A DNA stretch of 64,000 nt from Dreissena polymorpha (lineage: Eukaryota; Mollusca; Bivalvia; Myida; Dreissenidae): positions 14,744,178 to 14,808,177 of the forward strand of contig NC_068360.1 in NCBI RefSeq assembly GCF_020536995.1, read 5' to 3'. Within the stretch, counting starts at the first letter, position 1, and the number at the start of each line of letters is the position of its first letter. Under the pieces are notes generated by a model. It had not been told where the DNA came from, did not search any database, and saw only the letters and a program-made list of their open reading frames with translations. Positions 1-12,932 of this stretch are shown in pieces. Position numbers and translations under genes: made by a program.

Positions 1-812
1 AATATTTTTAAAGTTTTCAAAAAATAGGCCTTATATAAGCAAATTTTCAATTTATTGACCCCCCGGGGCAGGGTCAAATTTGACCCCAGGGGCATAATTT
101 GAAAAAAACTTGGTAGAGGACTATAAGATGTCACTACATACTAAATTTGGTAGCTCTAGGCTCAATGGTTATGGACGAGAAGATTTTTAAAGTTTTCACA
201 AAATAGGCCTTATATAAGCAAATTTTCAATTTGTTGACCACCCGGGGCAGGGTCAAATTTGACCCCAGGGGCATAATTTTAAGAAACTTGGAAGAGGACT
301 ATAAGATGTCACAACATACCAAATTTGGTAGCCCTAGGCCCAATGGTTATGGACAAGAAGATTTTTTAAAGTTATGACAAAATAGGCCTTATATAAGCAA
401 ATTTTCAATTTTTTGACCCCCGGGGCAGGGTCAAATTTAACCCCAGGGGCATAATTTAAAGAAACTTGGTAGAGGACTATAAGATGTCACTACATACCAA
501 ATTTGGTAGCCCTAGGTTCAATGGTTATGGACGAGAAGATTTTTTTTATAGTTTTCACAAAATAGGCCTTATATAAGCAAATTTTCAATTTTTGACCCCC
601 AGGGCAGGGTCAAATTTGAGGAGCATAATTTGAACAAATTTGGAAGAGGTTCACCCCAGGAACTTTCTTGAGACATTTCATCAGAATTGGACCAGTAGTT
701 TAGGGGAAGATGTTTAAAGAAAAAGTTAACGCACAGACGGACGCACGCACGCACGCACGACGGACACAGGACCATGACATAAGCCCCGCTGGCCTCTGGC
801 CAGTGGAGCTAA
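1..812. repeat. ~180-bp tandem repeat array with simple-sequence tail
   Basis: About four head-to-tail units of roughly 180 bp. Each has AAATAGGCCTTATATAAGC, a GACCCCCGGGGCAGGGTC palindrome-like block, and ATGGTTATGGACGAGAAGA. The first unit is cut by the window edge and the last is degenerate (from about 610). The array ends in a tail with CGCACG repeats (about 728-760) and a short inverted repeat GGCCTCTGGCC. I recognise this as a common bivalve interspersed repeat; the family name is not known to me. The short ORFs here are not genes. Confidence 0.8.
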
Positions 813-1014
813 AAAAGGCATTGGCAAACAGCTTAGACCCAGATGAGACGCCGCATGATGCGGCGTCTCATCAGGGTCTGCGATGTTTGCTTAAAGGAAT
901 TTCTGTAAGAAATATTCTAAATATAGAAATAAATATACTAGACATCCCTAATTTGGGGAATAAATTGATCCAATTTAGAAGGATGGGAGAGTCCAAAAGG
1001 CATAAATGGGTTAA
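812..1014 (+). mobile_element. TTAA-type fold-back MITE, family H (copy 1)
   Basis: The left part holds a near-perfect hairpin, GACGCCGCATGATGCGGCGTC, flanked by the arms AGACCCAGATGA and TCATCAGGGTCT. The right end is GGCATAAATGGG followed by TTAA at 1011-1014. A second copy in reverse orientation lies at 36315-36544 and shows the missing left end. The left end here abuts the preceding array and looks truncated. An open frame through it is only a shadow that recurs in the other copy. Confidence 0.75.
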
Positions 1015-4000
1015 TAACAGGTTTTTGTCTCGTTTGCACATGTCAGCAATTCATCAGTTGGCGATTGTGTATTTTTCGGCGTAAGCTGCATAAGCCAGCT
1101 TTTCACCTTAGCCTGACCTTTGTAAGTGTCCAATAAAATTCCAATAAAATTTCCCGCGGCTAGGTACGAATGAATACACTTCATTTATTCCATTGGCTGA
1201 TTTGAGTATACCACCAGAACATTGGAAACATATCCGTGTCTTTGTAACACTGTTTTACTGTATGAAACAATTTTATCTCGAATGAAAAGGCTTAATAGAT
1301 AGAACAGTTTTACACTCAATTCTCGACATCAATACAGTTTGTGCGTACACCTTTTATTTTCAGAGTATTACCAGCGCTAGAGCGTTTATACTTAAAAGGC
1401 TATGTTCTCATATTTAGTACTTACTTCCTTATTCCTGTCAACATGTTAACATGTAAAAGTATAAAGAGCAATGGAAGCGAGGCCTCACTTTAAAGCATTG
1501 CATTTCAACCCGCGAGGTATATCGGGTCAATTCGCGGACATTCAGAGTTTATATACAGGTCATCACCGGAGTTGGCGGCCAGTAAAATAATCGTTATATA
1601 ATAAAGACGCTATCCGTGAACTAGGTGCCCTGGAATTTTCTTTAGACCAGAAATATGTTAAATGAAGATATTCAGCAATATAATTATGGTATGTAAATAA
1701 TAGATTCTTAATGTGTTTTCAACAATACAATGATAAATATTATTGTTGATAAATTTAACAATATTATTCGTCCATATTGCCTAATGTACTAAAGTGATAT
1801 TATGAGCATGTAACAGTTTATAGGTGTCTATCGCAACCGTTGATTATTTTTGATGTTTCTACTTCATATACACTTATATTAATTAATGCAGCATCATCAT
1901 ACTAAAACAATATACCAGAAAGAGAAAAATAATGCATTTGAATATCAACCGTACTTTCGTTTGACAACTGATCATGCGTTTACGAGTTGAACCTACAGAT
2001 TTGTTCATACGACACAAAGACACGAAATTGTTTTACGGATCATTTCAGCTTACAGGACTGGGTGGGTCACGTAAGAATATCGAATATAAAATATATTTTT
2101 ATAAACAACTGGTAGCAAGGTGAGTTGCAGATAATTAATCAGTAACCACATTTTAACTAACTATTTTGACCTGTTAATTCTTTTCAGCTCAATTCAACAG
2201 TGCAAAATGCCCATAATATCACTTTAAGCATTAGCACGATGATAATTGATACTGTTAATAATCGAATCAAATAGCAATGCCCGACAAACCACTAAAACAG
2301 GTTTGTTCGAAGAACGCGCCTATAAATACGGATACTTCTCGTGTGGCCGGTTGACTCATATGTTTAAATTTCACTTCCATTCTTCTTTTGGTTTTCTGTT
2401 TTGTATCTATAGGTTTATGGCCAGCAATATGTTATAATGTAAAATAAGCCGCGAAAACTCCCCGTAACATCCCGTACTGCGTGTGATGCAGCTAAGAACT
2501 GCACAGAAAAAGACATTCGCTATCCTTGATCTCATTCATTAAACTATTTACGCCGTATATCTTTTTTAAAGATATTTCTTGTTTAAATTAAAACATTTTA
2601 CATAAATAATAAAAAACAAAACAACGGCCCGTGTTCAGTTACTGTTCCCGTAAGCATAAGAGTTTGGGTAATTGTCACCATACCTGACAAGTGGAGTTTT
2701 CTCCACATAGCACAAGACCACACCCAAATTTAAAAAAATCTTTATTTAACCACTTAATACCTAAAAATTAGAGCTACAATTCTAAATTAAACCCCAACTT
2801 TCATGAGTCGAACACGTTAATTAGGTAGGAGTGCTGGGACAAACTCCGGGTACACACATAATGCAGCCTCCTTACGGAAGAACTTCATACGCTTCGGAAT
2901 TCACACATTGATGAGAAATACCTAGTGGACGGTGGGTTTGTTTGAATCAATACTCCCTATAGGAAGAAGGCTCGTGTAAATAGGGACAAACGGAAGGCCG
3001 CTCTAGATACATATTCGGCATAATCGCTGTTCGACAACCGACAGTGGAACGGCTATCTCTATATGCATATCAAGGCAGTAATGGAAAAATGCAATATGCC
3101 TAAGAATATGAGGACTATAATATATTCTAAACAAGAGCACCACATAACGGATGCCAATGCTCGGCTGCGGGTGCAGTTTGAATAAATGAAAGCTTGTCAG
3201 AATATTTTGTTAGACGTCACAGTGACCTTGACATCGACACCGCAATAAGCACACCAGAGGCGTTATAGTGCTTGACATGAACTCATGTGTCGTGTTTAGA
3301 ATAGTTTCCAAATACTTACTTCTTGAGCCTTTATAGTTCCTGACTGTTTTGCCCTTCGCTGTTTATTTGTTTACCTTTGTCACTAAACGAAGTGCATTTG
3401 CCGGTATGCTTTACATAAATTAAAACTTATAACTTTACTAGTTTTACGCAACGTAAATGAATGGTTTAGTTCGTGTAAAATAATGTAAACGCGACCCATA
3501 CAATGCAAAAGAGACCAAGGCTTTAACTTCAATTATAATATATGTAATTCATATTTAACAAGCTAATTTGTTGAATTGATTTCCCCTGCCTATTTCAAAA
3601 TTTCGTGACAGACGAATGTACAGACAGACGGACGAACAAACGGAGGGACGGACAACGCCGATGGTATATCAATCCGCCTTTGGCGATGGTACCAATAAAA
3701 TAAGTTGTTTCCCAAACGCTTTTTTATATGAAAAATTAAATTAAAAAAAATAATAAAACGCTGCTTTGTATTATGTAAATATGACCCGAAATACAAATTC
3801 TGATATTGTAAGTGCAATATTTTATTTCCTCTGTAGAACATCATACCAACATACACGCGCACGTACTGCTGAGATTTTAAAACAAAAAATAATTTGGCAC
3901 TGCATGCAACAATATTAACAAAATAATCACAATAACACGCCGAAATTTAATCAAATTAAATTTAAAATCTCACAACAAATCTCAACGTTTTCTACAAAGT

Positions 4001-6435
4001 CTGCCTCACACATGTTGCTTGAGAAAAACTGCACGTTGTTTTGTACTTAGATTCAGAAGGCCACCTGAAATGAAAAGTGTCGATAGAAGCAATAAAATAG
4101 ACGTAACTGCTTTCTCCACCCGTTGCCATTGTATTACAAACACAATCTCAAAATCATGAAGTGAAAATATGTATATTTATATGTTTAAACGTTAAAGACT
4201 ACCAATTTGCAAATAGCTATATTAAACACACTGTCATTCCATTACCCAAGTCACTTGTCACAGCTTTGTATTTTAAGTTTGAATTATACAGTTTAAATCG
4301 TTACATAGATATAAGAAAATATGTGTTGTACAACCTTGTGACCACATATGTTAAACAAACGTGAACGTTTAAGACAATCACGATATTTGTGTTTAAATTT
4401 TATTTCTTTACCCAATCATGTAAATGATTTAACTCCAATAAAAATATCGTTCCATATGAAGATGACCATGTGTTTTAAATCGAAACTACAAAACTCCACC
4501 CATCACAAACTCACGTGACAAAGTTAAAAGGTCACATAACCCCAAACCGGAACTCCTGTTTTTAGGGTTACATGCAGTCAGTTTGATACTTAGCACACAT
4601 TGTTGAGTGCATGCTGCCTAGGATTTGTAAAATACATTGCAAATGGCTAGTTTTGGTATCAACTTGAAGGTATATTTGTAAGCAATAAGAAAATAAGCCA
4701 TTTTTGTGCTCTACTTTTTGTGTTGATGGTTCCCGGCTTTGAAATTAGGTCATACTATTTGAGCCCAAAATGGTTGTCTGCACAGCTTTCAAAATCGGTT
4801 TCCTATTCTAAGGTAAATACTTTGAGTTAGCGCGTATAGAATTTAATGACATGCATTTTTTTCAAAAGATCAAGCATTTATCTTTCCAATGATGTATGAT
4901 GATATAGTGGGTATGCGCTTGATCATGGTAAAAATTGATATCGAACTTCAACTATTTTATTTGTAATCTATTTTATATGTAATCTAGAAGGAAATGAATT
5001 GCGCATGCGTAACGTTAACGACCGGGTTAAATTAAACTATCAATAAACATTTTAATAGACTACTCTCCACGCATACACTGCACAGGTCCTGAGCGTAGCT
5101 TTTAACATATCCCTGCCATCATAACAAATAATGTGGTTACCATCTCTTTTTGAATGGGCGTAACCAGTATTGTTAAATGAGTAATCGTTATTTATTTTGT
5201 ATTCAGTTTAATTATGATTTAAAATAATATGTTGAAGTACAATAATGTAAGAAGGAACTAAATTTCATAAGCTAAGAATACGAACAGACAGTTTATCACC
5301 ACTTATTATATTTACATAGTCTTTAAAACATACATATGTAATGTTATGTGAAAATATATAACAAAATATAACAAATATGTGTTGTCATGATAGTGATAAC
5401 AACACATATCTCCAAATTGTTACTTAAATATTCTTTTATTTTTTACTAAGTCAGTATTTTCAGAATTGTTTAAGCTAAGAAACGATAACTTAAGCACAAT
5501 AATATTCATGAAATTAAATGAGATAAAGCATCGAAAAGAGTTTCAAAACGTTAATGTCAAAGATAGTATACTAATTTAAGATATTAATACTGACATATCG
5601 ACTAAAACATGGTATGTATCATGCAGAACGACCATTTACATTTTGAGATAAAATATGTTTATACGATGGTTCTATTGTGTTTGGTCCTTTTCATGTCATG
5701 AAATTTGACTCTATAACCGTCAGTAATTTAAAACACTACTTTGGATAATTTATGTTTCCAAGCAGTGTTTATGGTTTGTAAAGAAGCCATTCAGCCCATG
5801 AGTATACATGATTTAAAGCTTGTAGTCAATACACAGGTAGATAACAAAATGCAAACATAAAGATCATCTGTAATAATACTGGGTAAAAATTAATTAGTAT
5901 ATGTAACACTATATTAATACAGCAATTACAGTAGCCATACCATTATACACATCAAAATACAAAGCAGCTTGTTAAGCGAGAAGTCAAGTGTGCAAGCACG
6001 TTATGTCAATCAAAATCATATTAATATGTATAACTTTTTTTTCGAATACAAGCTCAGTAGTGCTGCACTTAATTATTTCTAAGTCGTGCTTTTAAGTTTA
6101 TTTTTTAAATCAAATATCTTATTGTGTATTTTATAATTTATTTTTTTCATGCGTATGTCTGTGTATAGCGTATTTACAGTAGTTTTAATTGTAAGAAAGT
6201 AGCTCAATAGTCGTAAAAGATTTATTTATAGTTTTTCACAATATGATGATTCACTGCAGAAACCGAGTCATACTTTTGTAATTTAATTGAAATACATCAG
6301 TTACTTTATATATCAAAAACATAATCATATAAAATTGAATGCAAGGGAAAATACTACGTATTAAACATATGAAAAACAAACTCAGCAAAACTGTTTAAAT
6401 CAAAGTACTGAAAGTACTGATGCTTTTGAAGAGGA
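1015..6435. other. AT-rich stretch without recognised gene
   Basis: I found no exon with domain similarity or a convincing splice-bounded frame on either strand. A short GACGGACGAACAAACGGAGG tract with a GATGGTATATCAATCCGCC end at 3600-3690 looks like the terminus of a decayed bivalve repeat. The stretch 2640-3010 is less AT-rich and may be repeat-derived, but I cannot assign it. Confidence 0.5.
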
Positions 6436-6439
6436 TGGA

Positions 6440-6600
6440 TATATAGAGGATATTTGTTGGATTCGGTGAAATATCGATTTTCCCAGAAAAACAGCGAGAA
6501 ATATCGATATTTTCACTGTTATTTTTCACTGTTTAAAACGGTGAAATACCAGTTTATTTCACTGATATTTCTATATAAATCACCGGAAAGCATAAAATAA
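6440..6600. repeat. Small inverted-repeat element (TTTCACTG family)
   Basis: GGTGAAATATCGATTTTC is followed by inverted, partly repeated copies (AAATATCGATATTTTCACTG, then CGGTGAAATACCAG and TTTCACTGATATTTC). The symmetry gives a fold-back structure of about 150 bp. It has no coding potential. Confidence 0.5.
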
Positions 6601-7079
6601 ATAATCATCCATTTAAGTTAATCTACATCACCGCAATTGTGTATTTTTTATTGCTTGTCATTTATCCGCAGGTCAACAGTTAATGGTTGTGGTGCAATCG
6701 TTTTCGTTCTTGGACACTGCACTCCCTTCAATGAGATTTATTTACCTAAATATCTCATATTTGAACTTACAATTCTTTTGGGAGTAATAGTCCAGACAAC
6801 TGGATGAAACAGCAACAATATGCTAACCCATTATTTTTCGAGGAACATAATTAAGAATTCCTGTGCTAGCCCCCAATCACAGTATGTTGGGGTATAATAA
6901 TAGTCAAATTTTGTTTTTCTTCTCAAAAGATTGTTGTAGATTATAACTTGAGGAATATATCATCCAAGACTACAACTTTCAGAAAGCCATTTTTTCATTT
7001 ATTGTTATTGATAAACAAGGTTTTGTAACAATCTATACTATACATAGATAGCTTTAACAGCACAATGTGGCTCACCTGA

Positions 7080-8238
7080 AACTGATTGTTTCCTAGGGGT
7101 GTTAACTAATTTTTCATGAAGATCTAGAAAAAAGGCATTGTGAGTATGAACAAACTATTTGCGTCTATCCGATCTAGTTGAGCATTGTTACCGAGTTCCT
7201 ACTTTTATTTATTTGAACATTCTGATCAACAGCCATGAAGATCTGGTAAAAAATGTAAGAGTTAACATAAATTTTAATGATTTTAGGTATTGATCAAATG
7301 CTTGGAAGCACATGACCCACTTTGGAACGTGACCTGTTAATCACTGAGACTAGACCTTGTGACCTAAATGTTGAATATGCTACTTTCAAGCTTGACTTTG
7401 AAATCATTTAAAATAATGTTCTAACCAATTTACAAGTGGATCAGAGAGAGAATGTGACCACTAAAGTATTAACAGACTTTTTCTTATATTTGACCTAGTT
7501 CCCTAATTTTTGATAGAATATGAAACCCAAAATGACATAGAGGTGACTAGTTTCATAAGAATCTGGCAAAGAGGTGACACCCAAATTTAAACATTGTAAA
7601 ATGTTATCTTATGTGTTAACAATAAACTTTGGATAAAATACAACAAAAAGTGATAACAAAAGCTCACCTTATCACATCATAACAAGCGAGCAAAATAACC
7701 AAAACTATGACATCATATAATTGCTCAGTTACTTCCAATAACAATAAAATGTTACTTTTGAAACAAATACAATACTTTCCCTTTCTTACTACAGGGTGTT
7801 CTAAAACAAGATAGCCCTGTATCGCTCACCCAAAACTCCTCCTATAGTGTCAAAAACTTGTGTATGATTTGACTAAGTTGTAACCTAGCTTTAGCCTGCA
7901 CATGACCAACTTGCAAATTCAGCTTTTGATTTGATTAAGATGGACATTGTTAGCAATTTTCATGAAAATCAGGAAGATAATGTGACCTGTAGAAAGGTAA
8001 AGAAAGTTTTCTATATTTCGACCTAATGACCTAGTTTTTGACTACCAACTTTCAATCTGAAACTTTATTTCATCGAGATAACATTCTGTCCGATTTTCAT
8101 GAAGATCTGGAAGAAAATGTGACCTCTGGAGTGTTCACTCACCTTTTCTGTGATTTGGTTTGTTGACCTAGTTTGGACCACATATGACCTACTTTCAAAC
8201 TTAACCTAGAATTGACCGAGATGAACATTTACCAACAT
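7080..8238. repeat. Diverged tandem repeat, CATGAAGATCTGG family
   Basis: Degenerate repeats share TTTTCATGAAGATCTGGAAG, ATGTGACCTCTGGAGTG and TTTGACCTAGTTTT-like blocks (near 7118, 7234, 7980 and 8099). Copies are much more diverged from each other than those of the adjoining 145-bp array. A further decayed piece lies at about 9361-9620. No gene is visible. Confidence 0.6.
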
Positions 8239-8239
8239 A

Positions 8240-9195
8240 AGACAAACAAGGGCTGTTTGTAAAAACATGCATGCCCCCATATGGGCTGTCAGTTGTAGTG
8301 GTAGCAATTGTGTGAATACATTTTTTGTCACTGTGACCTTGACCTTTGACCTAATGACCTGAAAATCAATAGGGATCATCTGCCAGTCATGATCAATTTA
8401 CCTATGAAGTTTCATAATCCTAGGCCTTACTATTCTTGAGTTATCATCAGGAAACCTTTTTACTGTTATGAGTCACTGTGACCTTGACCTTTACCCAAGT
8501 GACCTGAAAATCAATAAGGGTTATATACCAGTCATGATCAATGTACCTATGAAGTTTAATGGTCCTAGGCGTTAGCATTTTTGAGTCATCCTCCGGATAC
8601 TATTTTACTGTTTTGAGTCACTTTGACCTTGACCTTTGACCTAGTGACCTAAACATCAATAGGGATAATCAGCAAGTCATGATCAATGTACCTATGAAGT
8701 TTCATGATCCTAGACGTAAGCATTCTTGAGTTATCATCCAGAAATTATTAAACTGTTTTGACTCACTGTGACCTTGACCTAACTACCTGAACATCAATGG
8801 GGATCATCTGCCAGTCATGATCAATTTACCTATGAAGTTTCATAATCCTAGGCCTTACTATTCTTGAGTTATCATCAGGAAACCTTTTTACTGTTATGAG
8901 TCACTGTGACCTTGACCTTTACCCAAGTGACCTGAAAATCAATAAGGGTTATATACCAGTCATGATCAATGTACCTATGTAGTTTCATGATCCTAGGCCT
9001 AAGCATTCTAGTCACTGTGACCTTACCCTTTTATCTAGTGACCTGAAAAGCAATAGGGTTCATCTGCCAGTCATGATCAATGTACCTATGAAGTTTCATG
9101 ATCCTAGGCCTAAGCGTTCTTGAGTTATCATCCGGAAACCATCTGGTGGACTGACCGACTGACGGACTGACTTACATGTGCTAAACAATATACCC
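8240..9195 (+). repeat. ~145-bp tandem array with nuclear-receptor half-sites (copy 1)
   Basis: The element starts with ACAAGGGCTGTTTGTAAAA and ends with CATCTGGTGGACTGACCGAC and ATATACCCCG. Between them are about six units, each with TGACCTTGACCTTTGACC, a TCATGATCAATGTACCTATG block and AAGTTTCATGATCCTAGGC. The same element occurs at 10826-11970 and, inverted, at 55404-56133. The common ends show it is a mobile or dispersed unit and not a local expansion. Confidence 0.8.
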
Positions 9196-9360
9196 CGAAC
9201 AAGCCACATAAGAAATGCAGCATAACACATTCTAACAGTAAAAGACATCTGTGCAATGATATATTTTCTTCAAATGGTAAGATGAACAAAAAAGAGGGCC
9301 TGAAAGGCCCAAAGTCGTTCACCTGAGATAACAAGATATTATTGGGACAAATATTGTGAC

Positions 9361-10825
9361 CAAAATTCATGAAGATCGAAAAATAAATGTGACCTCTCGA
9401 GTGTTAACAATGTTTTACTATAGCAATATAAGGAAAAATGCCCCACCCCTGGCAGCCATGTTTTTAACCAATTGTAACCATTTTCGAACTGATCCAATAT
9501 ATCATTGAGACTTATATTCTGGCCAAATTTTATGAAGATTGGAATATAAACGTGGCATCCACAGAGTTAACAAGGCAAAGGTTGGCGGCTCACGACGGCC
9601 ATAAAGCGATTACAAAAGCTCAACATGAGCACGTTGTGTGATTACACTCAATGCGTTCAAATTTTTCTCACAGGCTTTGCCATTGACCTTTATAGTATGG
9701 ATGGCTTTGTTATTATTTATTGCTATCATGTACCTGTAATATTGTGTGTATGTTTACAATACACAAAGCATATGACATAAATAGACTAATTGAGCTTAAA
9801 ATAATCTGATTACTATAGCCAGGTCAATTAAGGACTTAAAAACATTTTTGTTGACCTGATTTCATGAAGACTTGAGATATTTATGCACATAGAGTTTCAA
9901 GATATGGGATTATCCACAAATAAAAAGTATTTTTGATCTGTGTTGTGCAGGCTCTTTTTCCATGACTGTCAAAGTAAAATTTCCATGTGAAAAGGATGTC
10001 AATTTTTTCATTCAACCATTGTGTATAAAGAACGGTTCTGCATATATTATGCCATTTTGATAGGTGATAATCAGGGTGACAGAGAAAAGGGATATGCATT
10101 TGAGATCTGGTTAGGACTCCATATAAAAGTGGTTATATTTAAAAATGTTTAATTACCACATAACCACGGACTGTAGATCTCCGTGACATGACTAAGGTTC
10201 TAAATTAATCTAGTATGAACATTTGAACTCTATCTTTTTAAAACAATTAAAAAATAATAATTGATGTACAAATTAATCTACCAATGTGTACAGATACTAC
10301 TTAACATATATTTGACTGTATTGAATGTAGGAACTAGTTAAAATATCCATTAGAAAAAGAGATCAGGATATCCAATATTCATTGCCTGAAGCAAAGACCC
10401 TGGAGCTATGTTTATATATCTTTAAACACACTGATTAAAGAAGAAAAACAATACATTGATACAATAGAGGTAAAATCATCCCCTCTGAACATTATGATAC
10501 ACAATTATGTATCATATCTTTTTATCTGGATCTGGATAGGTACACAGCAGGATGCTTAGGTGTGCGCGCTGCGGGAGAGATATAGAAGTTACTTATATTT
10601 TGGATTTAATTTAATTCATTGAAATTCATCACTGAAGTTACAGTATGATCTCATTTGATATAGATGTACATGATTGTATCAAGCAAAATATATTAAATAA
10701 TTATCAGTATTAATTCACTGTCATGATTTCAGTATCATTAAAATGATTTCAGTAAAGTCTATCATTCATATGCATCAATTTTGTAAATATCAATATAAGT
10801 CGACTACATGAAAACATTTTTGAAA
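9361..10825. other. No gene seen; decayed repeat then AT-rich DNA
   Basis: The first 260 bp are a diverged copy of the CATGAAGATC repeat. The remainder shows no recognisable coding, RNA or repeat signal. Confidence 0.45.
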
Positions 10826-11970
10826 CAAGGGCTGTTTGTAAAACATGCATGCCCCCCATATTGGCTGTCAGTTGTAGTGGCAGCCATTGTGTGAATACGT
10901 CTTTTGGCACTGAGACCTTGACCTTTGACCTAGTGACCTGAAAATCAATAGGGGTCATCTGTGAGTTGTGATCAATGTACCTATGAAGTTTCATGATCAT
11001 AGGCGTAAGCATTCTTGAGTTATCATCCGGAAACCATTTTTCAAAGTTATGTCACTGTGACCTTGACCTTCGACCTAGTGACCTGAAAATCATTAGGGGT
11101 CATCTGCGAGTCATGATCAATGTACCTATGAAGTTTCATGATCCTAGGCATAAACGTTGTTGAGTTATCTTCCGGAAACCATTTTACTATTTGAGGTCAC
11201 CGTGAACTTGACCTTTGACCTAGTGACCTGAAATTCAATAGGGATCATCTGCGAGTCATGAGCAATGTATCTATGAAGTTTCATGATCCTAGGCATAAGC
11301 GTTTTTGAGTTATCATCCGGAAACCATTTAACTATTTCCGTTCACCGTGACCTTGAACTTTGACCTAGTGACCTCAAAAGGGGTCATCTGCGAGTCATGA
11401 TCAATGTATCTATGAAGTTTCATGATCCTAGGCATAAGCGTTCTTGAGTTATCATCCGGAAACCATTTTACTATTTTGGGTCACCGTGACCTTGACCTCT
11501 GACCTAGTGACCTGAAAATCAAAAGGTTTCATCTGCGAGTCATGGTCAATGAACCTTTGAAGTTTCATGATCCTAGGCATAAGCGTTCTTGAGTTATCAT
11601 CCGAAAACCGTTTTACTATTTTGGGTCACCGTGACCTTGACCTTTGACCTAGTGCCCTCAAAATCAATAGTGGTCATCTGCGAGTCATGATCAATGTACA
11701 CATGAAGTTTCATGATCCTAGGCATAAGCGTTCTTAAGTTATCATCAGGAAACCATTTTACTATTTCGGGTCACCTTGACCTTGCTCTTTGACCTAGTGA
11801 CCTCAAAATCAATATGGGTCATCTGCGAGTCGAGATCAATGTACCTTTGAAGTTTTTTATGATCCTAGGCATAAGCATTCTTGAGTTATCATCCGGAAAC
11901 CACCTGGTGGACGGACATACGGACCGACATGTGCAAAACAATATACCCGCACTTCATCAAAGGGGGGCAT
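10826..11970 (+). repeat. ~145-bp tandem array with nuclear-receptor half-sites (copy 2)
   Basis: Same start (CAAGGGCTGTTTGTAAAACA) and end (ACCTGGTGGACGGAC, then AAAGGGGGGCATAAT) as the other copies. About seven units of ~145 bp, each with TGACCTTGACCTTTGACCT or a one-base variant and the invariant GAGTTATCATCCGGAAACCA block. Units here are more alike than in copy 1. That suggests a younger or better homogenised array. Confidence 0.85.
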
Positions 11971-12437
11971 AATAATTATACTGTTTGATATACTGTAAAT
12001 AATGTAACTACACATCCAAGTAGTGAGTCCATCAAACTATTGCAACCGAAACACCTGGTGTGCCAAGGCACCAGCCGAAGTCAAATGCCTTCTGACTTAG
12101 AGCATTTTACTATTTATATTTGTATGCATTTGTATGTGTTTGAAAAAATGTATAATCTTTAATGACATCTTCTGACCATGCATATCCTAGATTTCAAAAT
12201 CCAGGCCCTGGTCTGACACATTGGTAACATTAACGTTAAACTGTTACCAGGCTTCTGAATTTAATCAGCTAGGTCATAGGAAAAGGGCAGTCTAATCAGT
12301 ATCCAATTAAACTATTTGTCATTGTCAGAAAACCGCTCTTAATCAAACAGCTTTCGAGCAACTGCAGGCTGAACTGGATCTAAACTGGCCACAATCGCCT
12401 TAATGTCCCTTTTTACTGGGATACAGTTCATTTAACT

Positions 12438-12932
12438 TTAAAGGGATCTTTTCACAGTTTTGGTAAATTGACAAAAATTGAAAAAAGTTGTATCGGATTC
12501 GCAAATTTTCGTTTTAGTGATGTTATTTTAAGGAAACAGTATTACTGAACATTTACCATGGTCTAATATAGCCATTATATGCATCTTTAAACGATTTAAA
12601 AATTATAAAGCGTTGCAACGCGAAACGATTGAATAATTTGGAGAGTTATGTTGTTGTTGTTTAATTGTGTGAAACTACGAAGATTGCTTATATTAGGTAT
12701 AAAATACGTCAACCATTTATACTTGGCAGAATAGTCGAGCAGTCTAATGCGTTTTAACTCCAGGATTAAGGGGGTCACTGGTTCGAGCCCTGCTGCGGAC
12801 TTCTTTTTTTTAAAGAATTTTATTCTGGATTTTTAACTGGAGCTTTTAAGATCCAATGTTTACATTTATCAATATACAGCATTTAATGACTAACTTCAAA
12901 ACATGTCAAAATCTGTGAAAAGGCCCCTTTAA
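12438..12932 (+). mobile_element. TTAA-flanked element carrying a tRNA-like unit, family E (copy 1)
   Basis: Begins TTAAAGGGATCTTTTCAC and ends GTGAAAAGGCCCCTTTAA, so it has imperfect terminal inverted repeats flanked by TTAA. The centre (about 12728-12800) is tRNA-like, with a degenerate A box and the B box GGTTCGAGCCC, followed by a T-run that could end Pol III transcripts. Four more copies are in the window. Confidence 0.8.
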
